Source: Narthecium ossifragum
Lineage: Eukaryota; Streptophyta; Magnoliopsida; Dioscoreales; Nartheciaceae
Length of the DNA: 64,000 nucleotides
Direction: 5' to 3'
NCBI GenBank assembly: GCA_963920575.1
Contig: OY986969.1
Span: 13,842,615-13,906,614, forward strand
A model generated the notes under the pieces. The model was not told the origin of the DNA. It did not search any database and saw only the letters and a list, made by a program, of their open reading frames with translations. Made by a program: the position numbers and the translations under genes. The first letter of the stretch is position 1; each line of letters begins with the position of its first letter. Of the stretch, positions 30,989 through 43,634 are shown piece after piece.

Positions 30989-33380
30989 TGTCGCGACCCG
31001 ACCCGCGAAATTCCAACCGGGCCGGGCGACGCGAACCGGAACCTAATAAAACACAGAAAAAGACGGCGAGGGTTCCCTCTAACCTATTGGTCTCCCTAGC
31101 AATTCTTCAAAAACCCACAATTTAAAACAACAATTAATTAGCAGAACCTCGAACCATAGATTCAAAACCCAAAGTGTTTAATATACATATCCTCGGAGAG
31201 GGGAAGATCCAAATACAGCATTACTCCCGTAGGAGACTAACTAACCAAAGGTAAAAGCAGTAAATATCGCCACCTCTCAAAGTCCACCAGGCGCCGCCGC
31301 ACCGCCGACCAACTGCCCGGTAGGGGCCACAGAGGAAGAACCGACGCCTGCACCTGCAAAACGCAACCTGGGTAGGTGTGAGCACTAAGCTCAGTAGGGT
31401 TCTAAATTACGATACACAGAAGGAAGAGGGAAACGCAATAGTGTCGCCTTCAAGTAGAACCTGGGTGTATACAGGGGTCCCAAAACCCTACCGCGTGTCC
31501 CTGAAGCCCAGGAGCAGCCATCAGTAGCAGGAATAACACTGAAGACACACAACTGCAGGGAATGGCACTGCAGGCGGGAAAAAGGCACCGCTGAGTGGAC
31601 AACTCCTCTACCCCAGGGTCCGCACAGTGGGACACCGGCTACACCTCAGCATCCGACTCAAGGCCGACACGACCTCTACAATCATCAAGCGACAAGTGTA
31701 CCAGTCCTCTAAGCCTATCATCGAATCGACTGGACACCACCATTCGAACCGGATCCAAACTACCCAACCCCGGTCTTAGGGCTAAGTCCGAGCTTCCAGT
31801 CTCGGGACGGCGACCCACAGATCACCCACATCCTAACCAATGCAACTAATGCACAATTCAACAATGCATGCTATGACATACATAAACAGGAGATAGCCAT
31901 GCAACAGTAAGATAAGGCATCATAAAAGTCAACTGGATCGCTGCAGCGGTACTACCGACAGCTGCCAGCCGATCCGCAGCGGGTCTCGGCATTACGACGG
32001 TACCGCGACCATCAACCGCGGACTCTCGCAACGGGAAGCAACCCCAAAAACCGCTGATGAACAGTAGAAATATAATATTATAGTCCGACATATAATATTA
32101 TATTTAAAACACCAAAAGTTCTCTACTAGGGGCTAATTGACCCGTCGATCCGACGTCTAGACGACGTCGGTTTCTAGATCCAACTTAGCCACCGGTAGGT
32201 CTACATGCCTGGATTCACATATCCAAAATCCATAATCATCCAACGGTTGGATTAACGAGAAAACACTAATCAAAACCGCTAATCAAACTAACTTACCAAT
32301 TAATTGCTGCAACGCAGCCCTCTAGTAAACAATTCATAACAAATCTTAGGAAAATCGAAAAAGCATGAAATCAGTTGTGTTAGAGAGTAGATTCAAAGAT
32401 CTACGACTCTTATGCTCATCACAACCCAAGATAAGGCACGTACCGGCCGAAAAACCCGCCGCAAGCCGGCTGTTCTTCAAGAACAGCAGAAACCAGAAAA
32501 TCCGAGCTTAATCATGCATAAATCTGACTAAGATCTCAACCAAAGCTTATGAAATCTATATCAGAAATTCTACTAGGAATGAGGAAACCAACAAGACAAA
32601 GATCAACAAGATCCAACGGCTAGATCTAGAGAAACCCATTAAAGAACATCAGTAGGTAGAACACCTACCGAAGAACGCTTTCCTTGGCTGATCCCTCGCA
32701 ACCAGTCACCAACAAGCCTCCAAACCACACCAGGAGCCTTCCTCTCATTGCCACAGATCCAACGAGCTTTAGAACACCAAAAATGATGGTATGAGGAGGG
32801 AGAACGGAGGAGAAGAAGCTCGCCGGCGGGAAAAGGAGAGAAAACAGAGCTTTCGGGAGAGGAGAACGAAGAAGAAGAAGAAGAAGGAAGGAGGGGAAGG
32901 AGAAAAGGAGGAAAGGGGGAGGGGAGAGCCTGAAAAGAGGGGAGAAAGGTGAAGGAGGGGAGGGAAAGTCCTCCCTTTCTGACAAGAGAGAGCGACGGCC
33001 AACGGCGGTCGTCCTCTCGAAGCAGAAAAAGCCACCGACGCCGAGTCCGATCGATCGCTCCATGGAGCGATTGATCGCTCGCGAAAGAAAAGCAAGTTCT
33101 GATTGATCCAACACCAAGTCGGATCGATCCGAGACTCCGATCGATCGCTTCTAGGAGCGATCGATCGCTCAATGGTCGTAAGCTGCCCAAAAGCAAGCTT
33201 CCGCGCGCCCGAGCTGGGATCTTCCGATCCCGGGTCCACCTAACCATTCTAATCAAGCACTAACACAAACAAGGCCAGTGTGTGCACACGCAGGTGTGAA
33301 ACAAACCAACAAGGCGCAATTTACCAAATTGCCCTTGTGGTCTACATTTAGCCACAGGGGTAGAGGGACAGGTCTTCACA
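30989..33380 (-). mobile_element. Solo LTR, C family, reverse, TSD ACTAT
   Basis: A single LTR (2392 bp) from TGTCGCGACC to TCTTCACA on the plus strand, bounded by perfect ACTAT repeats at 30984-30988 and 33381-33385. Sequence is of the C family read backwards, including the palindromes at 33044-33180 and the hairpin at 33316-33332. Solo LTRs arise by recombination between the two LTRs of a full insertion. Inserted ~95 bp from the end of B's 3' LTR. No gene in it; the reverse frames at 32639-33256 are its CT-rich leader. Confidence 0.95.
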
Positions 33381-33385
33381 ACTAT

Positions 33386-33480
33386 GATTAGAGGGAAACC
33401 TCACCAAAATTTCCGCAGTAGGTTAGGTTCCGGTTCACGTCGCCCGCCCCGGTTGGGCCTACGCGGGTCGGGGAGCGACA
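33386..33480 (+). repeat. 3' LTR of element B (last part)
   Basis: Continues B's LTR after the solo LTR (GAGGGAAACCTCACCAAAATTT) and ends GCGACA at 33480, followed by the CCAAC duplication. Confidence 0.92.
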
Positions 33481-33485
33481 CCAAC

Positions 33486-33850
33486 ACTTATAATCCAGGT
33501 TGGCGGAACTATCCCAACTTTACCAACAAACTACACCTCCACAAGCACCCTCTAACACAACTTTGAACACAATCATGACTATACTTGCAAGCATGAATGC
33601 TAGCATGAATAGCATGAATGCTAGCATGAATAGCATGAATGCTAACATGTCTTAGCTTAAGACTGAAATGACTTTGATAAGGAATGAGCAATTATTGCTA
33701 AGAAATGATGTTAATTCTCATGCACAATCTATATCCAAAATAGAGACACAACTAAGGCAACTAGCTAACACAGTGTCTAAGAGAGAAGAGGGTCACTTAC
33801 CAAGTCAACCTGTGACCAATCCTAGGGCCCTGCACCACATTGATAACTAG
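33486..33850 (+). pseudogene. gag: Athila-type gag, 3' part (element D)
   Basis: Continues D gag after element B. TYNPGWRNYPNF opens it, followed by a Met/Asn/Ser repeat (NASMNSMNASMNSM, DNA repeat at about 33588-33650) and ISKIETQLRQLANTVSKREEGHLPSQPVTNP, typical of Athila Gag tails. A TAG interrupts near 33655 and the frame ends near 33850. Confidence 0.85.
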
Positions 33851-33927
33851 AACTTTGAAAGTGCACAAGTTGTAGTAACCCTAAGGAACGTTAGGCAAGT
33901 AAAGACACGTCCTGACCCTACCCAAGG

Positions 33928-34010
33928 TGATCGATCGGACCCAAAGCTAACCGATCGGGACAAAACCGACCGCTCGAACATAGGTCCAACCGATCGGTCT
34001 CAGTTCCCTC
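33928..34010. repeat. CGATCGG-type motif cluster in element D
   Basis: Between gag and protease of the Athila element, ATCGATCGG, ACCGATCGG (twice) and ACCGCTCGA recur within 80 bp. The ACCGATCGG core is also in the D leader at about 1608-1618. It resembles the chromovirus LTR palindromes but is in another lineage and in internal sequence. Confidence 0.6.
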
Positions 34011-34059
34011 AACCTGATGACACTCCCGATCAAATGGATGAGAATCCAGTTGATTATAT

Positions 34060-34516
34060 GTGGCCAAAGTACCTTTCCATTATGCACATATGGATCCCTC
34101 ATCCAGACCCAATAAGAAATCATGTGTAGAGGAAATCACAGAGATATTTAAGCGAGTAAACATCAACATACCACTTTTAGAGGCAATCCGACAATTTCCT
34201 TCCTATGCAAAATTTCTGAAAGACCTTTGTACCCAAAAACATAAATCCAAGTCTCAGGTGTCAAATTTTCTTTTCCTGACTGAACATGTAAGTTCGATCT
34301 TGAAGTATGACACTCCACCAAACCTTAAGGATCCAGGTACCCCAATTATTTCTTGTTGTATAGGAGACTATGATATTGATGGTTCTCTTCTTGATCTTGG
34401 TGCTAGTGTTAATTTACTGTCATATTCCGTGTATCAGAAATTTGGCATGAATGATTTGAAACCTACGACAGTAACCCTTCAGTTAGCTGATAAATCCCTC
34501 AAGACATCGCGAGGTA
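34060..34516 (+). pseudogene. Athila-type aspartic protease region (element D), interrupted
   Basis: In one open frame: LEAIRQFPSYAKFLKDLCTQK, FLTEHVSSILKYDTPPNLKDPG, ISCCIGDYDIDGSLLDLGASVNLLSYSVYQKFGM and LKPTTVTLQLADKS. LLDLGASVN is the protease active-site region of Athila/Tat elements. The frame is cut at 34516 by an LTR beginning TGTGAGG. The protease C-terminus resumes at 44163. Confidence 0.88.
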
Positions 34517-36050
34517 TGTGAGGACCTGTATGTAAATTGAGGACCTATATGCAATTACCAGTTCCTTTGGGGCGATTTTAGCAAAATGTCCACTTACTTA
34601 TATCTAAACCTAAACTAAACTGATCGGGTGACCTAATTTGTTTTCCCTTCATTGTGTTCATCTCCAACCACCGCTCGCCAACACGAGAGAAGAGATCGAC
34701 GCCGACGCGATCGACGCCGTCGGCGGGGAAGGACTTCACCGGCTGAAGATCTGTGAAGTCTTTGGAAAAGTTAAGGTGCCGGGCCTTGAAGATCCATTGG
34801 ATTGCTTTTTATTATCCTTGAGATAGGTGGACTCTCCAGGATGCAAACATGATACTTGATTCAATTATAATTATTGGTTGGTTAATTCATTGTTGGAATA
34901 CATGGCTGTCTGTGATGTTGCATGCTATGATGATGTATTGGCTATTGATTGAGGCTATGTTACTGCTAGGCTTCTTTCTTAATTCTATTACTCCTGTATG
35001 GTTGACATGGCATGTGTGTATTCTATGTCTAGCTGTTTGCATAATGAATCATCGATAGGCCGTGGCGATTGGGTAAATCACCGATCTGAGTTTCTCGAGT
35101 AGCTCACATCTAGATGAGTCTAGGCCGGGGTCGGGTCTAGGTGCTTGTGATCGAGGCTACGGGTGGACATGGGCCCCCATGATCGATCGGAGTTTTAGGA
35201 GAATGATTATACAAATCAAATTGGAAGAGCAGAATCAAATTGTTATCGCTTCGAGGATTTATTGATTTTCTGGAACCTTGGTCTTAGTGGCGATTGTGAG
35301 GTAGCCTAATGTCTGCTGGTCGACGCCGATTCAGATGGACCCATAGTTGGCAGGGTAGTAGCTCGGACTATGGTGGAGAGCAATGGGTCGATTGCGAGTT
35401 TGGGCTTAGGTTGTGACTTCGCTTGAGCTAATACTTAGGTGCCAGATTACATAGTTTATTATGTTGGTTATTAGTTAATTTCTGTGTGTCGTTAATTAGT
35501 CACCTACTGGGCTTTTACTTACCCCTACTCGGGTTGCGTTTCCCGATCCACTTTCTTTTGCAAGTCCACCAGGTGATGACGCCCGAGCTTAAGGACTTTG
35601 AGAAATTAATCATGGATCTCAGTTTATCATTTTCATTACATTCTTTTAAAGATTGTATTAATGGTGGAATTGTTGAGGTTAATTAATAAATTGGTTCATG
35701 TATTCGGATTCAGGAAATTGTAATTAATCATTTGAATTATGTATTGGATTAATTTTATTTATGTGATCGAATCTGGAAGTCTGGAATAAATTATTGGGTT
35801 GCTATTGAATGATTTAGTGCATAATAAATTGATTATATGTAAGGATGAATATAGTGAATTTATAATGGTTTAAATTATGATGTTTGAGAATAGGTTGATT
35901 ATATTGTATTAGTGTAGAATAGGTTGTTCTGGCATCCCTTGGTCGAGATTGGTCTATTGATGAGAATGCAGAATGTCATATTTTTATCCCGCAATGCCAA
36001 GTCTTCTGTGCTTATTTGGTACCTAAATATACTCATTACTCTTATATTTT
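34517..36050 (+). repeat. LTR-like sequence J1
   Basis: Begins TGTGAGGACCTG directly in the protease frame. It has the GGCGATTGGGTAAATCACCGATC block near 35063 and a TTTTGCAAGTCCACC block near 35564, both in the order seen in the other LTRs. Much of the usual first kilobase is absent. The right limit is uncertain. No gene seen. Confidence 0.5.
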
Positions 36051-36487
36051 GATTTAGGATGCAATTGGAGACCTTGAGTGCGAAGCGAAACCAAATGGAC
36101 AATTCTGGATAGTTTTGACAGCAATTCGTAATCTGAGCATACCTTTTCTTTCCAAGCTCTGATTGGGATGATTCAAGATGCCATAGAACAGGAAGAAAAC
36201 GCTCTACAACTTTTATGTTTTGAGTTTTTAGAGATTCTGGTTTATTGCGTCATGGAAATCGAAGCCAGAAGGTATGAAGAAGATTGCAAAGAAGATGGGT
36301 CAGGTTCAAAGATTAAACGGTACCTACTCGGGAAGAACCAGATAAAGTTTCATCTATGATTGAAAAGCTCTAGAAGTCTAGTTTCTGGAGAATTTTACGG
36401 TTCATGATTTGGGCTTCCTAGAGAAAGTTACAGTACTTTTACTACAACCAGCACAGGGCAGAATAGGAGAAGAAATATGCAGAAAAT

Positions 36488-36756
36488 AAAAGATCGATCT
36501 TCCTTCCAACACCGATCAATCCTTTATGCACCTAGAGATGAAAAAGACCCACAGTTGACCGTCACATCGACCGTCACATGGACCGCCGCATCGACTGTCA
36601 GCCTCTGTCAAAAATATACCTTCTCAGGGTCGATGCGAATCTGGAATAAAAAGATCGATCTTCTTTACACATGAGGTCGATCTTAGTCGGGGGGCAACCA
36701 TAATCTGGGAAGCAAAGATCGATCTTCTACTATATAAAGATCGATCTTTGTTAACT
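36488..36756. repeat. AGATCGATCT palindrome cluster, J2
   Basis: Four AAGATCGATCTT-type dyads (10-12 bp) together with a run of CGACCGTCACAT units at about 36555-36600, the two motif styles seen separately in the B/C and F LTRs. Just upstream of the TATAAATAGG box. Confidence 0.85.
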
Positions 36757-36810
36757 GACTTTGCAGAATAAAGGGCTCAGATCTAATCCGAAGATGGGAA
36801 GCTTATGGGC

Positions 36811-36820
36811 TATAAATAGG
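36811..36820 (+). promoter_or_regulatory. TATA box of LTR J2
   Basis: TATAAATAGG, 55 bp downstream of the last palindrome, the same arrangement as in element B. Confidence 0.55.
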
Positions 36821-38427
36821 ATTCTTTTTAGGGATTGAGGGGGGAAAATTCTGGAGATTTTTGCTGCTACTTTATATTTCTTATATATTTCTATGGTTAT
36901 TGATGGCCTTGCGTTGCTAAACCTTAATTCTTGATCGAGGAAACTAAAACCTCGGAATCCATGAACTGTGTGATCTAATCTCTTTTTATTATTCAATTTA
37001 TGCTTTGGGTATTGCATGTTTTTCTGTGATTATATTCATGATCGTCTTGTCTAATTTCTAGGTAGGATTCTAACCCTAAGGCTTGTTTAGGTGTTCTTGG
37101 TTGTTTTATTGCTTAAATTGCTGATCACTCTATGCTAGATGGTTATCCTAGGTATGATTAATATCTGTTTGAAGGTTGATTGGATTTTGGTTGGATTTAA
37201 ACCGGATTTAAGTGGGTTTTTCCTTGATCTATTTCCCGGATTTTCTGTTCTAGCAGACCAGCTGTGTTCTAGCTTGTTTTTTGAGCTATGCGTGCATGAT
37301 ATCAGTTGTTGCTCTACATGATAGTTGTAGATCTCTGAGTCAGCTTTCATTTCCAATTGGTTTCTTGATTTTTCGAGCTACGTAGAATGTCTCGTGAATT
37401 AAATAGGTTGTCTGTGCTGAAACATGGGTGTTGGTTTAAATTGAGTAATTAAGTGGTTTTTTAATATATTTAATTGAGCTGAGTTTAAGAGGGGATAATC
37501 ATGAAGATCTTTGGAAGATATGTCCAAAGGTTGGTTTTAATGCAAGTTATTTTCAGTAGGATGTTGATTAGTTTATCAAATCTGAGATTTTACCAAAATT
37601 ATAGGTTTTGATCTATTTGTGTTTATCCGATCGATCCAGTTTTGGGATATGTGATTCGGGGTATGCCATTGAGTGGGCATGGCATGTTTCATATCAATCA
37701 GAATACGAGATTAAAAGATATGATTTTCCGAGTTTCGTGATATAATTGGTTTGATTTCTGTAAATCGGTTATTTTAATCATATCTTGGATATATATTATT
37801 TTATGCCCTTACGTGGTTTGTGGTTGAACCAGGGGAGTTGCGCCTCCTCTGGGATGTCTAGAATAAATGGGCCTTAAGTACGCCCTCAGCTTTCATTAAA
37901 GTATTATTATATTGCTGTCATAGTTGTTTGATAGTTTAGATGAGGCTGTATTCCGTTTGTAGGCCTGAGTGCATACTTCTTCCGCTTTATTCTAGACCGA
38001 TGCTATGAATACCCTTGGCGAGCTGTAGGCTACGGTCGGACTTTTGTTTTCTCTGACATCCTGTTGCATACTTACACTTCTGTTAGTGCATGAGCATAGC
38101 ACGCAACTGATTGCATTAGATGCATAGAGGATAGGACGTGGGCGATAGGTTGATCGCCGATCCGAGTCTCTCGGGTAGCGCGAATCTAGCCTTAGGGGTG
38201 GAGGCTGGGTAGCAATGTGAGGACCCACCCCTCTTTTTCCTTTGGCTCGTTGTTGACCCCAAGGGCAATTTGGGAAATTGCGCCTTGGCGGTCGTTTCAC
38301 ATTGGGTGTGCACACACAGACCTTGTTTGGTGCTCGTGTTTGTTTAGAAAGGTTAGGTGAACCCGAGACTGGAAGATCTGGGCTTGGGTTTGAGTCTCAG
38401 CCCAAGGTTGCCTTTCTGGGCAAAGGA

Positions 38428-38510
38428 GATCGATCTCATTTTGTGGTGAGATCGATCTGGCCTTGCTAACCAGATCGATCTGCCATGACATGCAGATCGA
38501 TCTCTCTGTG
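38428..38510. repeat. GATCGATC cluster 1, 38216 solo LTR
   Basis: Four dyads (GAGATCGATCTC, CAGATCGATCTG) 213-296 bp from the LTR start. Confidence 0.9.
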
Positions 38511-39057
38511 CCTGGAAGTCGTTGGCGGTGGAGTTCGAAGGACGGCCATGGCGATGGCCGTCGCTTCCCCTGTCAGGGGAGGGGATACTTTTGCTCCCCT
38601 CCTTCGCCTTTCCCCTGCCATCTCCGGCTTTCCCCGGCCTTATCCCCTTCCCCTCCTCCTTCCTTTCCTTATCTTCTTCTTTCTTCTTCCTCCCGGCCTT
38701 GTTTTCTTCCCCTGTTCCGGCAGCCCTCTTTCCTCCTCCGTTCTCCCTACTCCGGCCACTGTTTCTAGAGCTTGAAGGCTCGTTGGAACCGTGACGGTGT
38801 GAGGAAGATCATAGGCTAGGCTTTGTGGATCGAAGCAACTCTGTGGAGGTAGGGTTCTTACTCAAAGACTCTGGTTACTTTTGAAGGTTTGAAATTCGGT
38901 TTTGATTTCAATGGATCTCCTTGTGGAGTTGATGTTTTCCGGTTTTGAAGCCTTGAGTAGCTTCGTGGCACTTGGATCTACCAGCCCACCTAGTTTGGTG
39001 AGGTTTGGTTGCGGTTTCCGGCGGATTCCTCGTCGTCCGGCCGCTGGTGAACCCATC

Positions 39058-39290
39058 CGGATCGATCTCATGGGATGAGATCAATCTCGTTTGGGGTGGC
39101 ACGCCCCGCCCGAGCGAGAGCGATCTCCCTGGGAGGGAGATCGATCTCTTGGTGGTTGGCGTCGGTACGTCAAGGGTCACATACGAGATCGATCTCCATA
39201 TGGGTGGAGATCGATCCCGTTGGGGTGACCAGGACGGGTACCTCTAGCCTCAAGGCAGATTGATCTCATTGCTACATGAGATCGATCTCC
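39058..39290. repeat. GATCGATC cluster 2, 38216 solo LTR
   Basis: Five exact cores, mostly as GAGATCGATCTC, plus decayed forms (GAGATCAATCTC, CAGATTGATCTC), 840-1075 bp from the LTR start. Confidence 0.9.
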
Positions 39291-40778
39291 TTCGATGCAG
39301 GGAGGGCTTTTATTGTTTTAAATGTTGTTTTGCCCTCGGGGCTTACCATGTTTTCTTATCCTGCATAGCTGCTTGTTATTACTGCTTTGTGGTTGAACCG
39401 AGAGGGTGATGCCTCTCGGGATGTGTAGAATAAATGGGCTGACGGTATGCCCTTTACCGCTTTGTGGTGAACCGAGGGAGTCATGATCCTCGGGAGTGTT
39501 TAGAATAAATGGGCCGAAGGTGTGCCCTTGCTTTGTTGCCTGTTACTATCTTATTTATTCATATCCTGCCCTGCTTCCTGTGCATTAGACATGCTAGGTT
39601 AGATTGGGTGGGGTTGACCCGTGGACTTCGGTGATCAAAGGCTAAGTGGTGGATGCCGTTACCCGACTTGTGTCCCCATGCTGGTGTCCAGCACGGGTAA
39701 GGGTGTCCTACAGGTATCGTCTGGCCCACCCTGTGTCAGGGACCGTCGGAGGTAGTCCAGTCCTCGAGCAGTGGCTGTTGGAGGGACGTGCGTTGGACAG
39801 GAACCCTGTGGGGGGGGGGGCAAACATCGATGGGATCGATGGACTCCCTGGCTAGACTTAGTCTGTGGTCGGGAGTTAGGGGTCGTGTTGGCTTTGCTGC
39901 ATGGAGTACTGAGAGATGGTAGTCCTAACCACGGTTGTTCCGCAAAGTGTGGAGACCCCGCTTGGAGAAGGGTGTCCTACTAGTAGCGTCATGCCCACCC
40001 TGTGACAGGGATTGTCGGAGTTGCCCACCCCTGAACAATGGTTGTCGGAGGGGCATACTTGGGACAGGAGCCCTTCGGGTTATTGACGGGATTTATGGGA
40101 TCCTTGGCAAGCCTCAGTACTTGGCACAGGGCTTGTTCGTTTGGGTTTGCCTTCTTAGCGAGAGTGGTAGAGTAGGACCCTGCTGAGCTGTTGCTCATTC
40201 CTACCTGGACTATGTTGTTTGCAGGTGCAGGTCCCAGCTCCTCTCCGGTGCTTCCCCGTCGGTTGTCTCGTGGTAGCGCACCAGTTCCTGACCATGTCTG
40301 AGGGTCAGGATGGTTTTGTTTGTGCCTTTGCGGAGACCCCGGTGGATGTTGTATCTTTTTGGGGACTGTTGTTGATCCCTTGTAAATCTGTTGTATTATA
40401 ACTCTTGTTTAACTCTTTTGTATCTATTTTGTAATAGATGTTGTTCAGTTTGCTTCCGCCTTTTTCTTGTTGTTAGCTGCTTCCGCCAGCTGTCTGTTAG
40501 TTTCAGCTATTTCCGCCAGTTGAGGCTAGTACTTGTAGGTCTTTCCCCCCTCGTGTCCCGGCCCGGTTTGGCGTCCGCGGGTCGGGGGCGAGACAAGCAA
40601 GGTCTAGGATTTAATCTGTTTTAATAATCTGATGATTCAGGTTGACTGTTTAGTTGGCTGCAATTGTTGATTGAGGTTTAGAAGTCGTGTTGGCCTCGAG
40701 CCGGGTTGTGAGGTGTAGCCGGTGTCCAGTATTCTATGATTCTTGAGTAGAGGGTGTGCTTACTCAGCGGTGTCGTTT

Positions 40779-43634
40779 TGTCACACCCCGACCCAGAAAA
40801 CCCATCCAGATCGGGGAGTGAACAACCTAAACCTGATAAATCATCAATGGGTGCAAAAATTTTGACAGAGTATCCTTTGTATTTCTTACACAAGAAACCT
40901 GTACAATTTCTCATATTTCACGATAAATTCAAATACTTGATCATGAGGGCATAAATGTGGATTCACAACTACTATTGTTATTACAGATCCAATTTGAACA
41001 TTTAGATAAACCTCATTGTCATTAATGTCAAAATTAAAGGTTATACAATTTGTCCTCAAATAAGAAGCATAACTCTCTAAGATTTAACTACATCAAATAA
41101 ATATAAAATATTGAATTTAGCCCTCTAATCTGCCAACAACCTCAAAGTCCACCCGAAGTAGAAGCGCCTCCAAGAACTGATCCGCCTGGGACTACTGAAG
41201 TGGAAGGAGCGGCGCCTGCACCTGCAAAACGTAGCTCGGGTAGGGTGAGCATAAAGCCTAGTAGGGTTCTACTCTACGGTACTCTCAAGGAAAGGGGTAA
41301 ACTGCAACGGTGTCGTCTCCATCCAATCCTAAGACAATAAAGAACAAGTCTGGACAAGGGTCACGCAACACCAAGAGCCCCTCTACAGAAAAGGGAAGGA
41401 CAAGGAGCAAGTGCACCTCCCGTGCACTCCCACCTCTACAACCCTTAACAGGATAACATCCACTGCTCTTAGTGATTGACGCAGAGAACGACACGACCTC
41501 TACACCTCAATACCATAAATCAAATGAGTATATCTAGGTTGCAACCTCGATCAACACAAGATCATATGCACATAATCTCGCCCTAGTCATCCTACCCATA
41601 CCTCGGTCCTAGAGCTAGATCTGAGCTACCCGAGCCCTCAGATCGGCGATCGAGCCCCATCGCCCGCACCTAGTCTTAATGCTTCTAATGCATACAACAT
41701 GCATGAGCTTAATCAAACAACTAGGCCTAGGTGTCTCTACATGTCGATTCATCAATCACATGTCCAACAAGGTATAGCATACCTATAAGATAGGTTAGCA
41801 TTCAAAAATAAACAAAGCCAAGTACAACATTCACATATCCCAATTGTGCATAATCATTCAACCTATACAAAAGGGCACACCTTCGGCCCAATTAAATCTA
41901 AACATTCCCAAGGGCATCACTCCCTTGGTTAATCTCACAAAAGAAATAGAAACGGGCACACTGCCGGCCCTAGGCATAAACATGACATAATAATACATAA
42001 TTCAATGGAATTGATAGTAATTATCAGAATCGAATAGGGGATGATAATGGAGAAATTTGAGATAAAACTAACTTGAGAGATTACATCTACCCTCAACTAA
42101 AACTGAAGGACATGAAAGCCAAATTCCATCAAGTGATAGCAATTCAAAAACACAGAAATCCGACAAGTATAGCAATCCAAAAGAAGTCCCAAATCTCAAT
42201 CGCAGCCATCCGCTCAAGTGTTGAAGACACACTCGAAGCATCAACCGACTAGGGTTGAATAGCCATGCTTAGCTTCGAACACTCGAACCAGCAGAGATTA
42301 GATGCACCCAGGCAGTGGAGAAACATGGGGAGGAAAACAGAGGGAAAGAAGGGCCAAACCACCCAGACAGAGTCCAATCTGAAACTCAACACTCAAATCC
42401 CCCCTACGGCATCCAGCAACCCAAGCAAATCCTAAACTTAAACTCAGCAATAAAACCCAAACTCAGCTATGAAATCAAAACAGCAAACTAAGAACAGAGT
42501 CACGAATTAGAAACCCAAACAACCACGAATTAGAAACCCAAACCGTCGCGACAATCAACCAAATCAATATGCTAACCCATAGCTTAGCATCTAAATCCAT
42601 CAAACCGGGGAAAGGGGAAGGAATCCAAGCCAAATGCTAGAAGATCCGATGGAAATCGGGAATCTCAAGTATCCGACCACCCAAAAACAGGGGAAGAGAA
42701 ATCCAAGAAAGCCCAACATTCAAACCGTAGCAGCAACAGGGGAAGCAGAGATATGTATAGATACAATTTACCCAGCAAAAGGAACTATGCATGATGATAC
42801 ACCCTGGCAGGGAGGGAGAGAAGACCACCAGCCACGAACACCAGCAAGAAAAATCCAAACAGAGAGGAATCAACATCTCAAATCAGCAAGCCATCAGTGG
42901 TATACGTTAACTGCGAAGGCAAAGCATGGCATTCATCGGAATCCAAAACAGGGGAGAAGAACCAAGCATGGCCTAGCATCGGGATCCATGGCAGTAAGGA
43001 GAGAAAAAGGAAAACAGAGCATTCATCCATCATCGGAGACACGAGATCCACCAATCAACAACCAAATCCAAGCCACAAGCATCAAAACCCATTCCTAGGG
43101 CCTAATCCGAGATTAGGGTAGAGATCTCGTCCTTCTTCTTCTTCTTCTCCGGCCGCGGTTGTCGTCCCTGAACTTGCCGCCAGTCGCACGCCGCCGCTAC
43201 CTCTCTCCTCGGGCTGTGGGTTACCTCCAGTCCAGTTTTTCGCCGTCTCTTCTCCCAAGCCGTCGCGATCTCTCCCCCTCCTCAACCCTCGCGTCGTGAC
43301 CCAGGCAAGGTCTCGCGGAAGGGAGAGAATAGTAGGGTTAGGACTTAAGTACACGGCCGTTCGATCATCATCAAGTTGATCACAATCGTTTAGGTCTAGA
43401 TCTACTTGATCAAACCCCGATCTTCAGATCCAGAGCACTCCTATGGGTCTACTCAAGAACATACATCATTACAGGGCCGTGTGTGCGCTACGCGTGTGAA
43501 ACTAACTCCGTCAAGGGTAATTTACCAAATTACCCCCGGAGCCGCAACGATCAAAGGAGATCGCGAAGCAAGGCCAACAAAGCCAAACCCTCAACCTATG
43601 TGGTCGGACCGGATTGGAGGTATAGGTCCTCACA
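40779..43634 (-). mobile_element. Solo LTR, G subfamily, reverse, TSD CGTTT
   Basis: TGTCACACCCCGACCC to GGTCCTCACA on the plus strand, 2856 bp, with perfect CGTTT duplications at 40774-40778 and 43635-43639. Its minus-strand start resembles the G LTR (CTCCAATCCGGTCCGACC; TCCGGGGGTAATTT). Perfect 9-bp stem at 43515-43535. No coding sequence; the 42634-43121 frames have no recognisable domain. Confidence 0.95.

Larger units (their letters stand above)
2876..33480 (+). mobile_element. Tekay-type Ty3/gypsy retrotransposon B
   Basis: A complete element flanked by a perfect 5-bp duplication, CCAAC at 2871-2875 and 33481-33485. The 5' LTR is 2876-4881 plus 23699-23921, split by element C. The internal region is 23922-28825 with primer site, gag, protease, RT, RNase H, integrase and chromodomain. 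The 3' LTR is 28826-30988 plus 33386-33480, split by a solo LTR. Own LTR lengths are about 2.23 and 2.26 kb. Aligning the first ~180 bp of the two LTRs by eye gives about 12 differences, mostly C/T, so it is not a very recent insertion. Coding is broken by stops and deletions. Confidence 0.92.
38216..40595 (+). mobile_element. Solo LTR, TSD AGCAA
   Basis: TGTGAGGACCCACCC to GGGGGCGAGACA, 2380 bp, with perfect AGCAA duplications at 38211-38215 and 40596-40600. Hairpin CAATTT-GGG-AAATTG at 38265-38280. Palindrome clusters at about 38428-38510 and 39058-39290. The TTTGCAGGTGCAGG block is near 40220. It splits J2. No gene; the short frames at 38463-38794 are the CT-rich leader. Confidence 0.95.

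Noticed and set aside
31391..31849. Small frames in the solo LTR at 30989-33380
   Set aside because: The region aligns with noncoding parts of the C-family LTRs.
34638..35058. Small frames following the Athila protease
   Set aside because: They lie in LTR-like sequence J1; one hydrophobic frame reflects T-rich composition.
42634..43121. 154-residue frame and overlapping 74-residue frame
   Set aside because: Inside a solo LTR with clean target duplications; Lys/Gln/Thr-rich sequence without recognisable domain.
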